30,459 nucleotides of DNA. Source: Candidatus Saccharimonadia bacterium. Lineage in GTDB: Bacteria; Patescibacteriota; Saccharimonadia; Saccharimonadales; Saccharimonadaceae. The position numbers and the translations under genes are program-made. The notes below the pieces were generated by a model, which was given only the letters and a program-made list of their open reading frames with translations, ran no database searches and was not told the DNA's origin. The stretch lies in contig JALRDA010000051.1 of the NCBI GenBank assembly GCA_023257145.1, positions 1 to 30,459 on the forward strand, written 5' to 3'. Below, in pieces: positions 1 to 7,364 of this stretch; the stretch's first letter is position 1; every line of letters starts with the position of its first letter.

Positions 1-204
1 AACTGCTACAGCACCAACATAAACAATTAGCATTATCATTCCCAAGAATTCAGCGCCAATCATTATGAAAAGACAAGAGATACTTATGAAATCAAGAATT
101 AAGAAAAATACTGAGTGAACAGTGTTTTTAGAAGCTGTTACCATTATAGCAGAAACAACAGCAATTAGAGAAAATGTATAAAAGAAAATAGCGTGTGCAA
201 TCAT
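1..204 (-). CDS. nuoJ: NADH-quinone oxidoreductase subunit J, N-terminal fragment (foreign)
   Basis: Reading leftward from an ATG at 204, an open frame of 68 codons runs off the window edge. It starts MIAHAIFFYTFSLIAVVSAI and later reads IMIGAEFLGMIMLIVYVGAV, which matches the conserved start of NuoJ, a membrane subunit of respiratory complex I (GAEFLAMILVVVYVGAVAVL in typical members). Two hydrophobic segments are visible. The DNA is much richer in A and T than the rest of the window. Complex I would not be expected in a fermentative Saccharibacteria-like genome, and the gene abuts an unrelated E2 fragment with no nuoI upstream. I infer that it comes from another organism, probably a proteobacterium, through a chimeric join. 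The family call is firm; the origin is inference. Confidence 0.8.
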   Translation of the reverse strand, partial: MIAHAIFFYTFSLIAVVSAIMVTASKNTVHSVFFLILDFISISCLFIMIGAEFLGMIMLIVYVGAVAV

Positions 205-361
205 TTTTATCTATTTTTAATTCTTTACAAAGTTTTCCAACTTTTCTTAATTCTTTACTTAAAGTTAAAATATCTTTTTTGTCTACATTTCTGATTTTAG
301 GAACCATTAATCCGTGAGGCGTATCTACTGCGATACCGATATGATAATACTTTTTATATAC
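205..361 (-). pseudogene. Fragment of a dihydrolipoyl acyltransferase (E2) catalytic domain
   Basis: The end of the leuS reading frame (about 361 down to 205) encodes about 50 residues beginning YKKYYHIGIAVDTPHGLMVP, followed by RNVDKKDILTLSKELRK. This is the catalytic-domain segment of 2-oxo-acid dehydrogenase E2 subunits (typically HIGIAVDTPNGLVVPVIRDVDKKG). The lipoyl and binding domains that should precede it, and the catalytic HxxxD region that should follow, are both absent. It is entered from leucyl-tRNA synthetase sequence near 350-365 and ends exactly where nuoJ begins near 204-212. It is AT-rich like the nuoJ piece and unlike the leuS piece. A functional fusion is very unlikely; it is read as a spliced-in fragment. 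Confidence 0.75.
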
Positions 362-1549
362 AACCTCTTCGCGGGCGTCGCTGCTTGGCATCCCATCGAA
401 CTGCCCACTATTGATCAGCGGACCTTCGCCGTGATACTGACCAACAACATCAGCTGGCTTTTCAACCACTGTAATAATTGGCAATTTAAACTTATCGGCA
501 AACGCAAAGTCGCGCTCGTCATGCGCTGGCACTGCCATAATCGCCCCTGTGCCGTAGCCAGAAAATACGTAATCCGCCACCCAAATCTGCATCTTTTCGC
601 CGGTTGCTGGATTAATCGCATGAGCTCCAGTGAACACGCCAGTCTTTTCCCGGTTTTCATTCATTCGTTCAATTTCAGACTTTCGCGCAGCCTCGGCAAT
701 GTACGCTTCGACGTTCGCTTTGGTTTCATCATTAACTAGCTTCGCGATCAATTCGTGCTCTGGGGCTAACACCAAGAACGTTGCACCAAAGAGTGTATCT
801 GGACGGGTCGAAAAGACGGTAATAATTTCATCGCTGCCATCGATTTGAAATTCAATCTCCGCGCCTTGCGACTTGCCAATCCAGTTCTTCTGCATAGTTT
901 TAACCATTTCCGTCCAGTTAAGATCGTCGGTCGCCTCGAGCATCTCATCTGCGTAGGCGGTAATACGGAAGAACCACTGCTTTAAATTGCGCTTTACTAC
1001 CGGATTACCACAGCGCCAACACTTCCCAGATTCAACTTGTTCATTCGCAAGCACCGTCTGGTCGGTTTCACACCACCACTGTGGACTTTCCTTTTGATAC
1101 GCAAGGTCGTTCTTGTAGAGCTGATTAAAGATCCATTGTGTCCACTTGTAATATTCGGGGTCGGCAGTGCTAATTTCTTTGGACCAATCATAACTATAGC
1201 CCAAACGTTTTAGCTGCTTGATAAAGTTAGCTTTCGCTTCGTCATGCGCGATCCGCGGCTTTTTGCCAATTTTAATCGCATAGTTTTCGACAGGTAGTCC
1301 AAACGAATCCCATCCGATTGGATGATACGCATTATAGCCTTGCTGTCTTTTAGCGCGTACTTTGATGTCGCTGAATTGAAACGTTCGCCCGTGGCCGATA
1401 TGAATACCCGCTCCAGTGATGCCTGGTAGCATGCTCATGCCGTAGTATTTTGGCTTTGTATGGTCGTTCAAGTCAACAGCATACGTGCCGTCACGCTCCC
1501 ATTGGTCTTGCCACTTTTGTTCGATATCAATTGGATTATAGCGCTTCAT
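359..1549 (-). CDS. leuS: Leucyl-tRNA synthetase, N-terminal part (truncated by a chimeric join)
   Basis: Class I synthetase that charges tRNA-Leu with leucine in the cytoplasm. About 397 codons are present of the roughly 800-870 usual. The start MKRYNPIDIEQKWQDQW is typical, and the catalytic HIGH motif lies in ITGAGIHIGHGRTF near residue 50. A zinc-knuckle-like Cys pattern (CETD...CWRCG) lies near residue 160-180. The CP1 editing domain is recognisable by FSTRPDTLFGATFLVLAPEH and GYGTGAIMAVPAHDERD. Similarity stops near residue 397 inside the editing domain, so the KMSKS loop, anticodon-binding and C-terminal domains are missing. The same frame then continues into an unrelated E2 sequence. 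The ATG at 1549 has a strong promoter with the -10 only 9 nt away. The gene itself is probably intact in the real genome; the break is attributed to the contig end. Confidence 0.9.
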
Positions 1550-1558
1550 ATACTTGTC

Positions 1559-1587
1559 AGTATAGCAACTTTTCGCCTCTGTTACAA
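1559..1587 (-). promoter_or_regulatory. leuS promoter, TTGTAA-17-TATACT
   Basis: On the minus strand the -35 TTGTAA (1582-1587) and -10 TATACT (1559-1564) are separated by 17 bp. The ATG follows the -10 by 9 nt, so the transcript would be leaderless or nearly so. No Shine-Dalgarno sequence fits between the two. Confidence 0.6.
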
Positions 1588-1601
1588 AACTAGCTTGGCG
1601 G

Positions 1602-2672
1602 TTACTGAGCTGGCGAAGCGGGCTGCGGGCCCTGCAGTAGCGATTGAATATCTTTTTGAAGCTGATCTACTGTTGTCGATTCCTTGGGAGTGACAACTGC
1701 TACAGGGCGATTTAGTTTTGGCTCGATTGATATATTTGTCGTCTGATCTGTACCCCTTTGACTAAACGCGATACGTGTCACTTGATGACTCCATCGATCC
1801 ACCCATAGTTCAACACCGTCTTTTGCCCCTAATCCATCAGTGAACTGTCGTAACTGATCGTCACTTTTGGCAGCAAAATTGCTGTCACACTTCACAAGTG
1901 ATTTGTAGAACGCAGTATTTTTAATCTCCTTCGCAAAGGACACTTCGGCTTGATCATTAGTTTTCAGGACATACCCCAAACTGCCATCTTTTGCACCCAA
2001 TGTTCTGTCGATAGTAATAAACGGATGTTTTTTATATAAGTCGACTAACTCATTTCTCACAGTGTTGTCATTTTGCATATCTGCGGCAATATCGTTCAGA
2101 CATTCTTTTTGCTTTAAAAGATCCGGGCTGAAACTCTTGACGTCCTCAGCGCTGACTTTAATCCATTTATCATCTATGGTATCAATGACTTGATCAAATA
2201 GCCCCAGTGAATCAGCAGGAATAGCCTGGCGATAATTATTCACTAGGCTGTCGATGTTTTTCACCCTGAAATACACATCATTCTTTTTATCGATAATCGC
2301 GTTACCATCGATACTGTATTTCTTGCCACCAGCTTCGTACGCTAGACGAGCGTTCAGCGTTCCAGCATCGGACACGACACCACCATTTACTGTCGCCACC
2401 ATCTTGGTAGGCCCAGCGACCGTCACCGTGCCCGTGTAGGTTGTAGATTTAGCATTTATCGCATGGATAAGAGCATCTGACACCACTTTGTTCGGGTTTT
2501 GAAACCAATACGCATACGCAAGCGTTATCGCCAGCAGCACAACAGCGATAGCTATCAAACCTGTTAGTAGTAGTTTTTTGCGACGAGTAGGTTTCCTAGG
2601 ATTATTTGGTGGCACTTCAGATGCACTATACACTTCATCCGATGTTATTTGGGGTACCTTTTTATCATCCAT
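1602..2672 (-). CDS. Membrane-anchored extracellular protein of unknown function
   Basis: I do not recognise a characterised family. The 356-aa product has a charged, proline-rich cytoplasmic N-terminus (residues 1-32, ending in RRKK). One strong transmembrane helix follows (about 33-57), and then a soluble domain of about 300 residues presumed to be outside the cell. The outer domain is rich in beta-type, Thr- and Asp-containing segments. Two Cys residues (in KQKECLND and VKCDSN) could form a disulfide. The C-terminus ends in a Gln/Pro-rich tail (LLQGPQPASPAQ). The fold could resemble LprG/LppX-like lipid-binding or other sensor domains, but this is a guess. The start is supported by GGGAGG centred about 9 nt upstream, an SD leader unlike its leaderless neighbours. 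It lies between murF and leuS, same strand. Confidence 0.75.
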   Translation of the reverse strand: MDDKKVPQITSDEVYSASEVPPNNPRKPTRRKKLLLTGLIAIAVVLLAITLAYAYWFQNPNKVVSDALIHAINAKSTTYTGTVTVAGPTKMVATVNGGVVSDAGTLNARLAYEAGGKKYSIDGNAIIDKKNDVYFRVKNIDSLVNNYRQAIPADSLGLFDQVIDTIDDKWIKVSAEDVKSFSPDLLKQKECLNDIAADMQNDNTVRNELVDLYKKHPFITIDRTLGAKDGSLGYVLKTNDQAEVSFAKEIKNTAFYKSLVKCDSNFAAKSDDQLRQFTDGLGAKDGVELWVDRWSHQVTRIAFSQRGTDQTTNISIEPKLNRPVAVVTPKESTTVDQLQKDIQSLLQGPQPASPAQ

Positions 2673-2736
2673 GGCTCGTCCTCCCGTATTATGTATCGTA
2701 GCGTTTACTACAACTAGCGTATCATATCAAGTCGGT

Positions 2737-4029
2737 CTATGAGAACTTGGAAAAAAAGTCAGCTTTTGTTTTTAGCCACTGTGGAGATTGGCGCACTAAT
2801 TCGTCACCCTCTTCCATAGTCGAAATAACTTTAACGGTCTCTTCAGTATAAATACCACCCTGCGAACCTTTGACTAGAATCGCCGCGCCTTCTTCCATCA
2901 CGCCGCGAACAAAACCACCTGCGTCGATCGCACTCTTAAAGCTTCGGACCTGACACCCGCGCTGACGTGCAGCCGGTGCAAGATATTTTTCAGCTTGCTC
3001 GCCAACTGTTACGACCCACGATAAGATATTTGGGTCACAGAGTTTTCCTAATTTTTCGTGTTCAGCAGCAGATACGTCACCCAGCTCGTTCATGTCACCT
3101 AAGACGGCAATATGTTGTGGTGCCTGCAAGCCGTAGAGCGCTTGTAGTGCAGAACTTGCGGCAATTGGACTGGAATTGTAGCTATCATCAATAATCAACG
3201 TCTTATTCTGCCCTTTTAGAATGTTCATTCTTCCTGGAACGGGCCTGATCAGTTTTAGCCCTGCCGCAATCTGCTCAGTCGTCATCCCCATCTTCACCGC
3301 AACAGCAACCGCACCCATCACAGGACGTAAGCTGTGCTCGCCCGCCACTTTGACTGTCGCCTGAATAGGGTCGTATTCCGGGGTAAACACTGCACCCTCG
3401 TAGCCGTTTTCGGTTGTGAAGTTCTGCATTTCAAATTTATATTCCGCAATCCCCGTAGTGCCATACGTGTTTAGATTGCCATTAGTTAAAAACTTTGCGT
3501 ATTCACCATCAATGTCATCACGATTTATAATCGCAAGTTCAGAGAAGTTTGCCGCCATCAATTCTTCCTTGGCAACCGCGTCCATCGTTTTAAAATATTC
3601 CATGTGTTCCGGGGTAACTGAAGTTACCACCCCAATATACGGACGAAGGTATCGGCCAAATCGTGCTATATCACCAGGATGGTCTGCACCGATTTCCTGG
3701 ATAATAACATCCGGACCTGTCGGCATTTTTATGCGCGTACGCGCCGCGCGGAACACTGACAGCCATGCCGCGATACTTTTAATATTTTCTGGGTATTTGA
3801 TGCCAAGGATTGCCAAAGGAGCACTAAGATGTGTGTTATGGTTGCCTTCTTGCATCGCCACAGCAAACCGCTGCGACAAAAGCGTTGCAATCGCGTGTTT
3901 CGTACTAGTCTTTCCGACGCTTCCTGCAACGACTATAAGTTTCACTTCAGGATGCTTCTTAAAATATTTAGTGACGTATCGTTCGAGAATAAATTGGATG
4001 GGTAACTTAAACATATCTACGACTATCAT
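2737..4029 (-). CDS. murF: MurF-type UDP-MurNAc-tripeptide D-Ala-D-Ala ligase, N-terminally short
   Basis: ATP-dependent Mur ligase expected to add the D-Ala-D-Ala dipeptide to UDP-MurNAc-tripeptide in the cytoplasm. The P-loop GSVGKTSTK is at residues 36-44. It is followed by a Mur-type NHNTHLSAPLAIL segment, TSVTPEHMEYF (the usual TNVGxAHL region), and DDSYNSSPIAASSAL near residue 280, the MurF signature DDxYNxxP. A C-terminal Rossmann-like domain carries AVLGDMNELG. At 430 aa the protein begins almost directly with the ATPase domain, so the small N-terminal UDP-MurNAc-binding domain of MurF seems absent or reduced. Another Mur-ligase-like role is therefore possible. The start could be the ATG at 4029 or Met6 at 4014, the latter with a TATGAT box 10 nt upstream. 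Ddl at 19141-20172 would make its dipeptide substrate. Confidence 0.85.
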   Translation of the reverse strand: MIVVDMFKLPIQFILERYVTKYFKKHPEVKLIVVAGSVGKTSTKHAIATLLSQRFAVAMQEGNHNTHLSAPLAILGIKYPENIKSIAAWLSVFRAARTRIKMPTGPDVIIQEIGADHPGDIARFGRYLRPYIGVVTSVTPEHMEYFKTMDAVAKEELMAANFSELAIINRDDIDGEYAKFLTNGNLNTYGTTGIAEYKFEMQNFTTENGYEGAVFTPEYDPIQATVKVAGEHSLRPVMGAVAVAVKMGMTTEQIAAGLKLIRPVPGRMNILKGQNKTLIIDDSYNSSPIAASSALQALYGLQAPQHIAVLGDMNELGDVSAAEHEKLGKLCDPNILSWVVTVGEQAEKYLAPAARQRGCQVRSFKSAIDAGGFVRGVMEEGAAILVKGSQGGIYTEETVKVISTMEEGDELVRQSPQWLKTKADFFSKFS

Positions 4030-4096
4030 AAACCATTACCAACACTTATTAAACCGTGACACCACACTCCCCTCGTAATCCACACCAACGTTGCTC

Positions 4097-4140
4097 ACAG
4101 TAAATAAATAGCCCGACACTGCGGACTATTTATTTACTGT
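4097..4140. terminator. Perfect 15-bp AU-rich inverted repeat
   Basis: Arms 4097-4111 (acagtaaataaatag) and 4126-4140 are perfect inverse complements around a 14-nt loop with a further 3-bp pairing (ccg/cgg). It lies just downstream of the secreted-protein gene ending at 4151 and upstream of murF. There is no T-run outside the stem; the stem itself is A- and U-rich. A terminator is the likely role. Confidence 0.55.
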
Positions 4141-4150
4141 AAATTGCTAC

Positions 4151-4996
4151 TTATTTTGCACTGACAATCGATGAAACACATTGACCTTGGTTTGTGTATG
4201 CACCCTGGAATGACATCCATCCGCCATTCTTACACTGGTCTTTTGATGTTGCACCAGTTGGCGTAGGCGCAGGAGCCTGGAAGTCGTAGGTCTGGCCGTT
4301 AAATGTGACTGCGTCCGTCTCTAGATTGAGATTCTGCTTTGAAGTACCAACATTGAAGCCGGGGTTAAACGTACCAGCATACACGCCAATCGATCGGACA
4401 TTAGCATTCGGATATACCGCTTTTAGCTGATCCAATGTGTAGTATGGATCTGCGCCGTTGCCTGCCACAACAATCGGAAATACATTGTCACTTGCCCATA
4501 GACGCCCTTGATACACGTCCCATTTTTGCCATGTGCCCGGTACTACCTGGCCATTTGCTGCTGGATCAAACACAAATGAGGTTGTCCAGTCGGCGATACC
4601 GTGGAGTTCAATATTCAGTTGATAGGATACCGCCGCACCAGCAGGCCCAGAAACATGCTTGGTGTAATAGCTAAGATCACTCACCTGTGAGAGTGGAGTG
4701 TTCACGTCTTTTAGATACTGAGCTTTTGCGCCAGGCGTATCGTTCGTCGTTAACGCTAGCACGCCACTAGGAAACGGTGATGTTGGATCGGAAAAATATG
4801 ACACAGCACCGCCGTCAGTTGTGTCGCCACTATACCATCCCTGCGCATTAGTTGCAGTCACAGCGATAGTAGCTCCTTCAGCACGAGCAGACAATGAAAA
4901 TGTCACACCGATCACTACGATGGCAGTCAAGGATAGCGCCAATAACTTAGCTATGTAATTATTCGTAAATCCACTATTTTTTAATACTGTGTGCAT
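4151..4996 (-). CDS. Secreted protein with C-terminal CKNGGW/GQCVS disulfide motif
   Basis: The 281-aa product has an N-terminal signal sequence (hydrophobic stretch about residues 17-38, possible cleavage after SARAEGA). The mature protein is Thr/Ser/Gly/Pro-rich with alternating hydrophobics that suggest a beta-sandwich, and contains several aromatic residues (GWYSGD, SYYTKH, WDVYQGRLW). A PAPTPTGATS linker precedes the C-terminal motif DQCKNGGWMSFQGAYTNQGQ followed by CVSSIVSAK. That motif closely resembles a short Cys-paired tail found in many exported bacterial proteins (DQCKNGGW...F.NQGQCVSF). The domain could bind a carbohydrate or another surface ligand, but there is no catalytic signature. 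GAGGG lies 4 nt before the ATG and a TATAAT further upstream, so this is an SD-led single gene. Confidence 0.75.
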   Translation of the reverse strand: MHTVLKNSGFTNNYIAKLLALSLTAIVVIGVTFSLSARAEGATIAVTATNAQGWYSGDTTDGGAVSYFSDPTSPFPSGVLALTTNDTPGAKAQYLKDVNTPLSQVSDLSYYTKHVSGPAGAAVSYQLNIELHGIADWTTSFVFDPAANGQVVPGTWQKWDVYQGRLWASDNVFPIVVAGNGADPYYTLDQLKAVYPNANVRSIGVYAGTFNPGFNVGTSKQNLNLETDAVTFNGQTYDFQAPAPTPTGATSKDQCKNGGWMSFQGAYTNQGQCVSSIVSAK

Positions 4997-5053
4997 ACTA
5001 CCCTCGCTGATTTATGTATTATGCCGTTATTATACTGTGTTTTTAAAAAATAC

Positions 5054-5704
5054 TTATGCTTTTGGCGGAATAATATCGATTTTGCGCGTCTCTTTCTGTT
5101 GAACGGCTCCGTCAGCGCTAATACGATACAGCAGCACGTGACCAAAAGACATTTCAACATCAGCGATTTGGTCCTCGTGGATATCCTCAAGATGCTTGAT
5201 CAGTGCCCGGATTGAATTACCATGCGCAACCAACAAGATGTTCTTGCCCTCTTTTAACTGCGGGAGAATTTCTGTATCAAAAAACGGCACTACGCGCGCA
5301 AATACATCTTTCAATGTCTCACCACCTGGAACAGGATAATCCCAGCCACGGCGAATACCCTTAAATGCCTCTTCGCCAATCTCCTCCTGTACTTCCCATT
5401 TGTTCTTACCCGTCAAGTCACCATAGTCTCGTTCGTTCACTGCGCCATGAATATGGTGTGGCACATCAGGATGAACACTACCTTTCAATATACCGGCAAG
5501 TGTCTGATGGGTGCGCTTTTGCTCTGACGTATAGACGACATCAAACTGGACATCCTTTAAAATCTCACCGATTTGTTCTGCCTCTTTTTGCCCCTTATCT
5601 GTTAAGTTCACATCATTGAGTCCAGTCCACTTCCCCAATAGATTCCACTCGGATTCGGTGTGGCGGCTGATAACAAGTAGTCCAGTTTTTATCTCTTCAT
5701 TCAT
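5054..5704 (-). CDS. gpmA: 2,3-bisphosphoglycerate-dependent phosphoglycerate mutase
   Basis: Interconverts 3- and 2-phosphoglycerate, the glycolytic step before enolase. Histidine phosphatase fold of 216 aa from the ATG at 5704. It has the catalytic-His segment ISRHTESEWN, then GKWTGLNDVNLTDKGQKEA (typical of dPGM), YTSEQKRTHQT, HGAVNERDYGDLTGKNK (the NERxYGxLxG signature), YPVPGGETLKDV and the second active-site His in LLVAHGNSIRALIKHL. The usual RHG is RHT here, a notable substitution. A GTG at 5719 is an alternative start. I prefer ATG 5704 because TTGAAG-17-CATAAT sits 6 nt upstream, as at many starts in this window. It is divergent from enolase, sharing a 56-bp control region. Confidence 0.88.
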   Translation of the reverse strand: MNEEIKTGLLVISRHTESEWNLLGKWTGLNDVNLTDKGQKEAEQIGEILKDVQFDVVYTSEQKRTHQTLAGILKGSVHPDVPHHIHGAVNERDYGDLTGKNKWEVQEEIGEEAFKGIRRGWDYPVPGGETLKDVFARVVPFFDTEILPQLKEGKNILLVAHGNSIRALIKHLEDIHEDQIADVEMSFGHVLLYRISADGAVQQKETRKIDIIPPKA

Positions 5705-5710
5705 AGCTTT

Positions 5711-5739
5711 ATTATGCACGCATCTCGCCTATGCTTCAA
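5711..5739 (-). promoter_or_regulatory. gpmA promoter, TTGAAG-17-CATAAT
   Basis: Minus-strand -35 at 5734-5739 and -10 at 5711-5716 with a 17-bp spacer; the ATG at 5704 begins 6 nt after the -10. This decides the start and predicts a leaderless mRNA. Confidence 0.6.
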
Positions 5740-5748
5740 CCAAAGTGT

Positions 5749-5754
5749 TAAAAT
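5749..5754 (+). promoter_or_regulatory. eno -10 box TAAAAT
   Basis: TAAAAT is followed by 6 nt and then the enolase ATG. No clear -35 hexamer is visible and there is no Shine-Dalgarno sequence. The box lies back to back with the gpmA promoter. Confidence 0.45.
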
Positions 5755-5760
5755 AATAAT

Positions 5761-7044
5761 ATGAATAAATACACGATTTCGAATATTATTGGACGACAAA
5801 TCATCGATTCACGCGGTAATCCTACCGTTGAGGCGGACGTATATCTAGATGACGGCACTTTTGGACGAGCGGCCGTCCCTAGCGGTGCGAGTACCGGCGC
5901 AGGAGAAGCTCTAGAACTAAGAGACGGCGGCGACACCTACGGCGGCAAAGGAGTTAGCAAGGCGGTGCGTAATATCAACACCGCTATTCGTGAACGCTTA
6001 GTCGGGTTTGACGCCGCCGACCAGGTTGGCCTAGACGGCGTGCTACTACAGCTGGATGGAACCGAAAACAAAGCCGCTCTAGGCGCAAACGCCATACTTG
6101 CAGTCAGTCTAGCTGCTGCAAAAGCAGTTGCAAATGCCCGACATATTGCGCTCCATACGTATATCGCCGAAATGACAGGCACCACACGCCAAAGCCTGCC
6201 ACTTCCTATGATGAACGTTATGAACGGTGGCCAGCACGCAGCAGGTAGTACCGACGTGCAAGAATATATGATTATTCCTGTCGGCGCGAATGATTTTACC
6301 GATGCAATTCGCATGGGAACTGAAGTCTTTCACGCGCTCGCAAAGATTCTTAAAGAAGCTGGCTATAGTACAACCGTTGGCGACGAAGGTGGCTATGCCC
6401 CCGCAGTCAAGAATGATAACCGCGAGCCACTCGAACTGATCGCAAAAGCCGTTGAAAAAGCTGGCTACAAACTCGGCACAGACATCGCCCTTGCTCTCGA
6501 CGTCGCATCCAGCGAATTATTCGAGGATAACACCTATAATCTTGCTACAGAAGGTCGACACGTAAACGCAGACGAACTAATCGAATGGTACCAGTCAATT
6601 CGCTCAGAATTCCCTATCGTGTCAATCGAAGATGGATTAGATGAGAACGACTGGAGCAACTGGACAACACTCAACGCAAAACTTGGCGAAACGGTTCAGT
6701 TAGTTGGCGACGACCTTTTAGTCACAAACACTAAACTACTGCAGCGTGCGATCGATGAAAAGGCGGCTAATGCCATCCTGATCAAACCAAACCAGATCGG
6801 CACTTTAACCGAAACAATCGCCGCCGTTCAAACTGCGCAAAAAGCCGGCTGGAACACTGTTATGTCACACCGCTCCGGTGAGACCGAGGACGTCACAATC
6901 GCTCACCTTGCTGTTGGACTAGGCTGCGGTCAAATCAAAACCGGATCACTGTCTCGAACAGATCGTATCGCGAAATACAATGAGCTGCTACGTATCGCCG
7001 AAGCAAATCCAGATCTACAGCTAGCCAAGCCGTTCTTGAAGTAA
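5761..7044 (+). CDS. eno: Enolase (phosphopyruvate hydratase)
   Basis: Converts 2-phosphoglycerate to phosphoenolpyruvate in glycolysis, and is Mg-dependent. The 427-aa protein is full length for the family. Visible landmarks are DSRGNPTVEADV near residue 17, the flexible loop VPSGASTGAGEALELRDGG near 40-58, NVMNGGQHA, VGDEGGYAP with the catalytic Glu, ALDVASSE (metal Asp), SIEDGLDENDW (metal Glu), GDDLLVTN (metal Asp), and the signature ILIKPNQIGTLTET with the catalytic Lys. SHRSGETED and the C-terminal IKTGSLSRTDRIAKYNELLR follow. It is divergent from gpmA, so two consecutive glycolytic enzymes share a promoter region. A strong hairpin lies 10 bp downstream. Confidence 0.97.
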   Translation: MNKYTISNIIGRQIIDSRGNPTVEADVYLDDGTFGRAAVPSGASTGAGEALELRDGGDTYGGKGVSKAVRNINTAIRERLVGFDAADQVGLDGVLLQLDGTENKAALGANAILAVSLAAAKAVANARHIALHTYIAEMTGTTRQSLPLPMMNVMNGGQHAAGSTDVQEYMIIPVGANDFTDAIRMGTEVFHALAKILKEAGYSTTVGDEGGYAPAVKNDNREPLELIAKAVEKAGYKLGTDIALALDVASSELFEDNTYNLATEGRHVNADELIEWYQSIRSEFPIVSIEDGLDENDWSNWTTLNAKLGETVQLVGDDLLVTNTKLLQRAIDEKAANAILIKPNQIGTLTETIAAVQTAQKAGWNTVMSHRSGETEDVTIAHLAVGLGCGQIKTGSLSRTDRIAKYNELLRIAEANPDLQLAKPFLK

Positions 7045-7054
7045 TCAGTTAGCG

Positions 7055-7098
7055 GAATAATAAAATAGCCCCACAATCGTAGGGCTATTTTATTATTC
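7055..7098. terminator. Bidirectional terminator after eno
   Basis: Perfect 17-bp inverted repeat (7055-7071 and 7082-7098) with a GGGC-rich inner end, a 10-nt loop and A/T-rich outer arms giving a U-tract on either strand. It serves enolase on the plus strand, and the decayed minus-strand gene to its right ends inside it. Confidence 0.85.
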
Positions 7099-7327
7099 TA
7101 ATTAAACGATATTCCTGAGACGACATATAACAAGAAATCCCGATAAACACAGCAACGCCCGCCAATGGCGACAGCAGTGTTATGTCACCGTCGATCATTC
7201 CACTTCCAATCATAGATGACACCTAAAAGCTAATCGAGACCATCGTCAGTACGAACAAAGCTCCGACAGGCGTATATAGACTATCTTGAAAGAGCCGTTG
7301 TGTTCTCGTCCGAACATTTGAGCGGAT
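7085..7327 (-). pseudogene. Decayed small membrane-protein gene with an in-frame TAG
   Basis: One minus-strand frame from about 7327 to the TAG at 7085-7087 reads as a continuous small membrane protein except for a TAG at 7223-7225. Before it comes RTQRLFQDSLYTPVGALFVL followed by TMVSISF; after it comes VSSMIGSGMIDGDITLLSPL followed by AGVAVFIGISCYMSSQEYRLIRIIK. Two hydrophobic helices flank a short polar loop, as expected for a real protein of about 75 aa. No ATG, GTG or TTG precedes the first helix in frame, so the start is also lost. The 3' end lies inside the eno terminator hairpin. I do not recognise the family. A sequencing error at the TAG cannot be excluded. Confidence 0.4.
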
Positions 7328-7351
7328 TTAGGACAACTTGGCATCATCTTG

Positions 7352-7357
7352 TACAAT
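7352..7357 (+). promoter_or_regulatory. -10 box TACAAT of the CDP-archaeol-synthase-like gene
   Basis: TACAAT is followed by 7 nt and then the ATG at 7365. This supports that ATG over the in-frame ATG at 7338, which lies upstream of the box. Confidence 0.5.
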
Positions 7358-7364
7358 TAACTCT

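Noticed and set aside
128..1549. A 473-aa LeuRS-E2 fusion protein
   Set aside because: Both domains are cut in the middle, base composition changes at the joint, and a third unrelated gene (nuoJ) follows at once. A chimeric sequence explains it better.
3416..4078. 220-aa plus-strand ORF opposite murF
   Set aside because: It is antisense to a clear MurF-type ligase, has no start signals and no recognisable domains.
5937..6314. Minus-strand ORF inside eno
   Set aside because: Antisense to the well-conserved enolase frame with no independent support.
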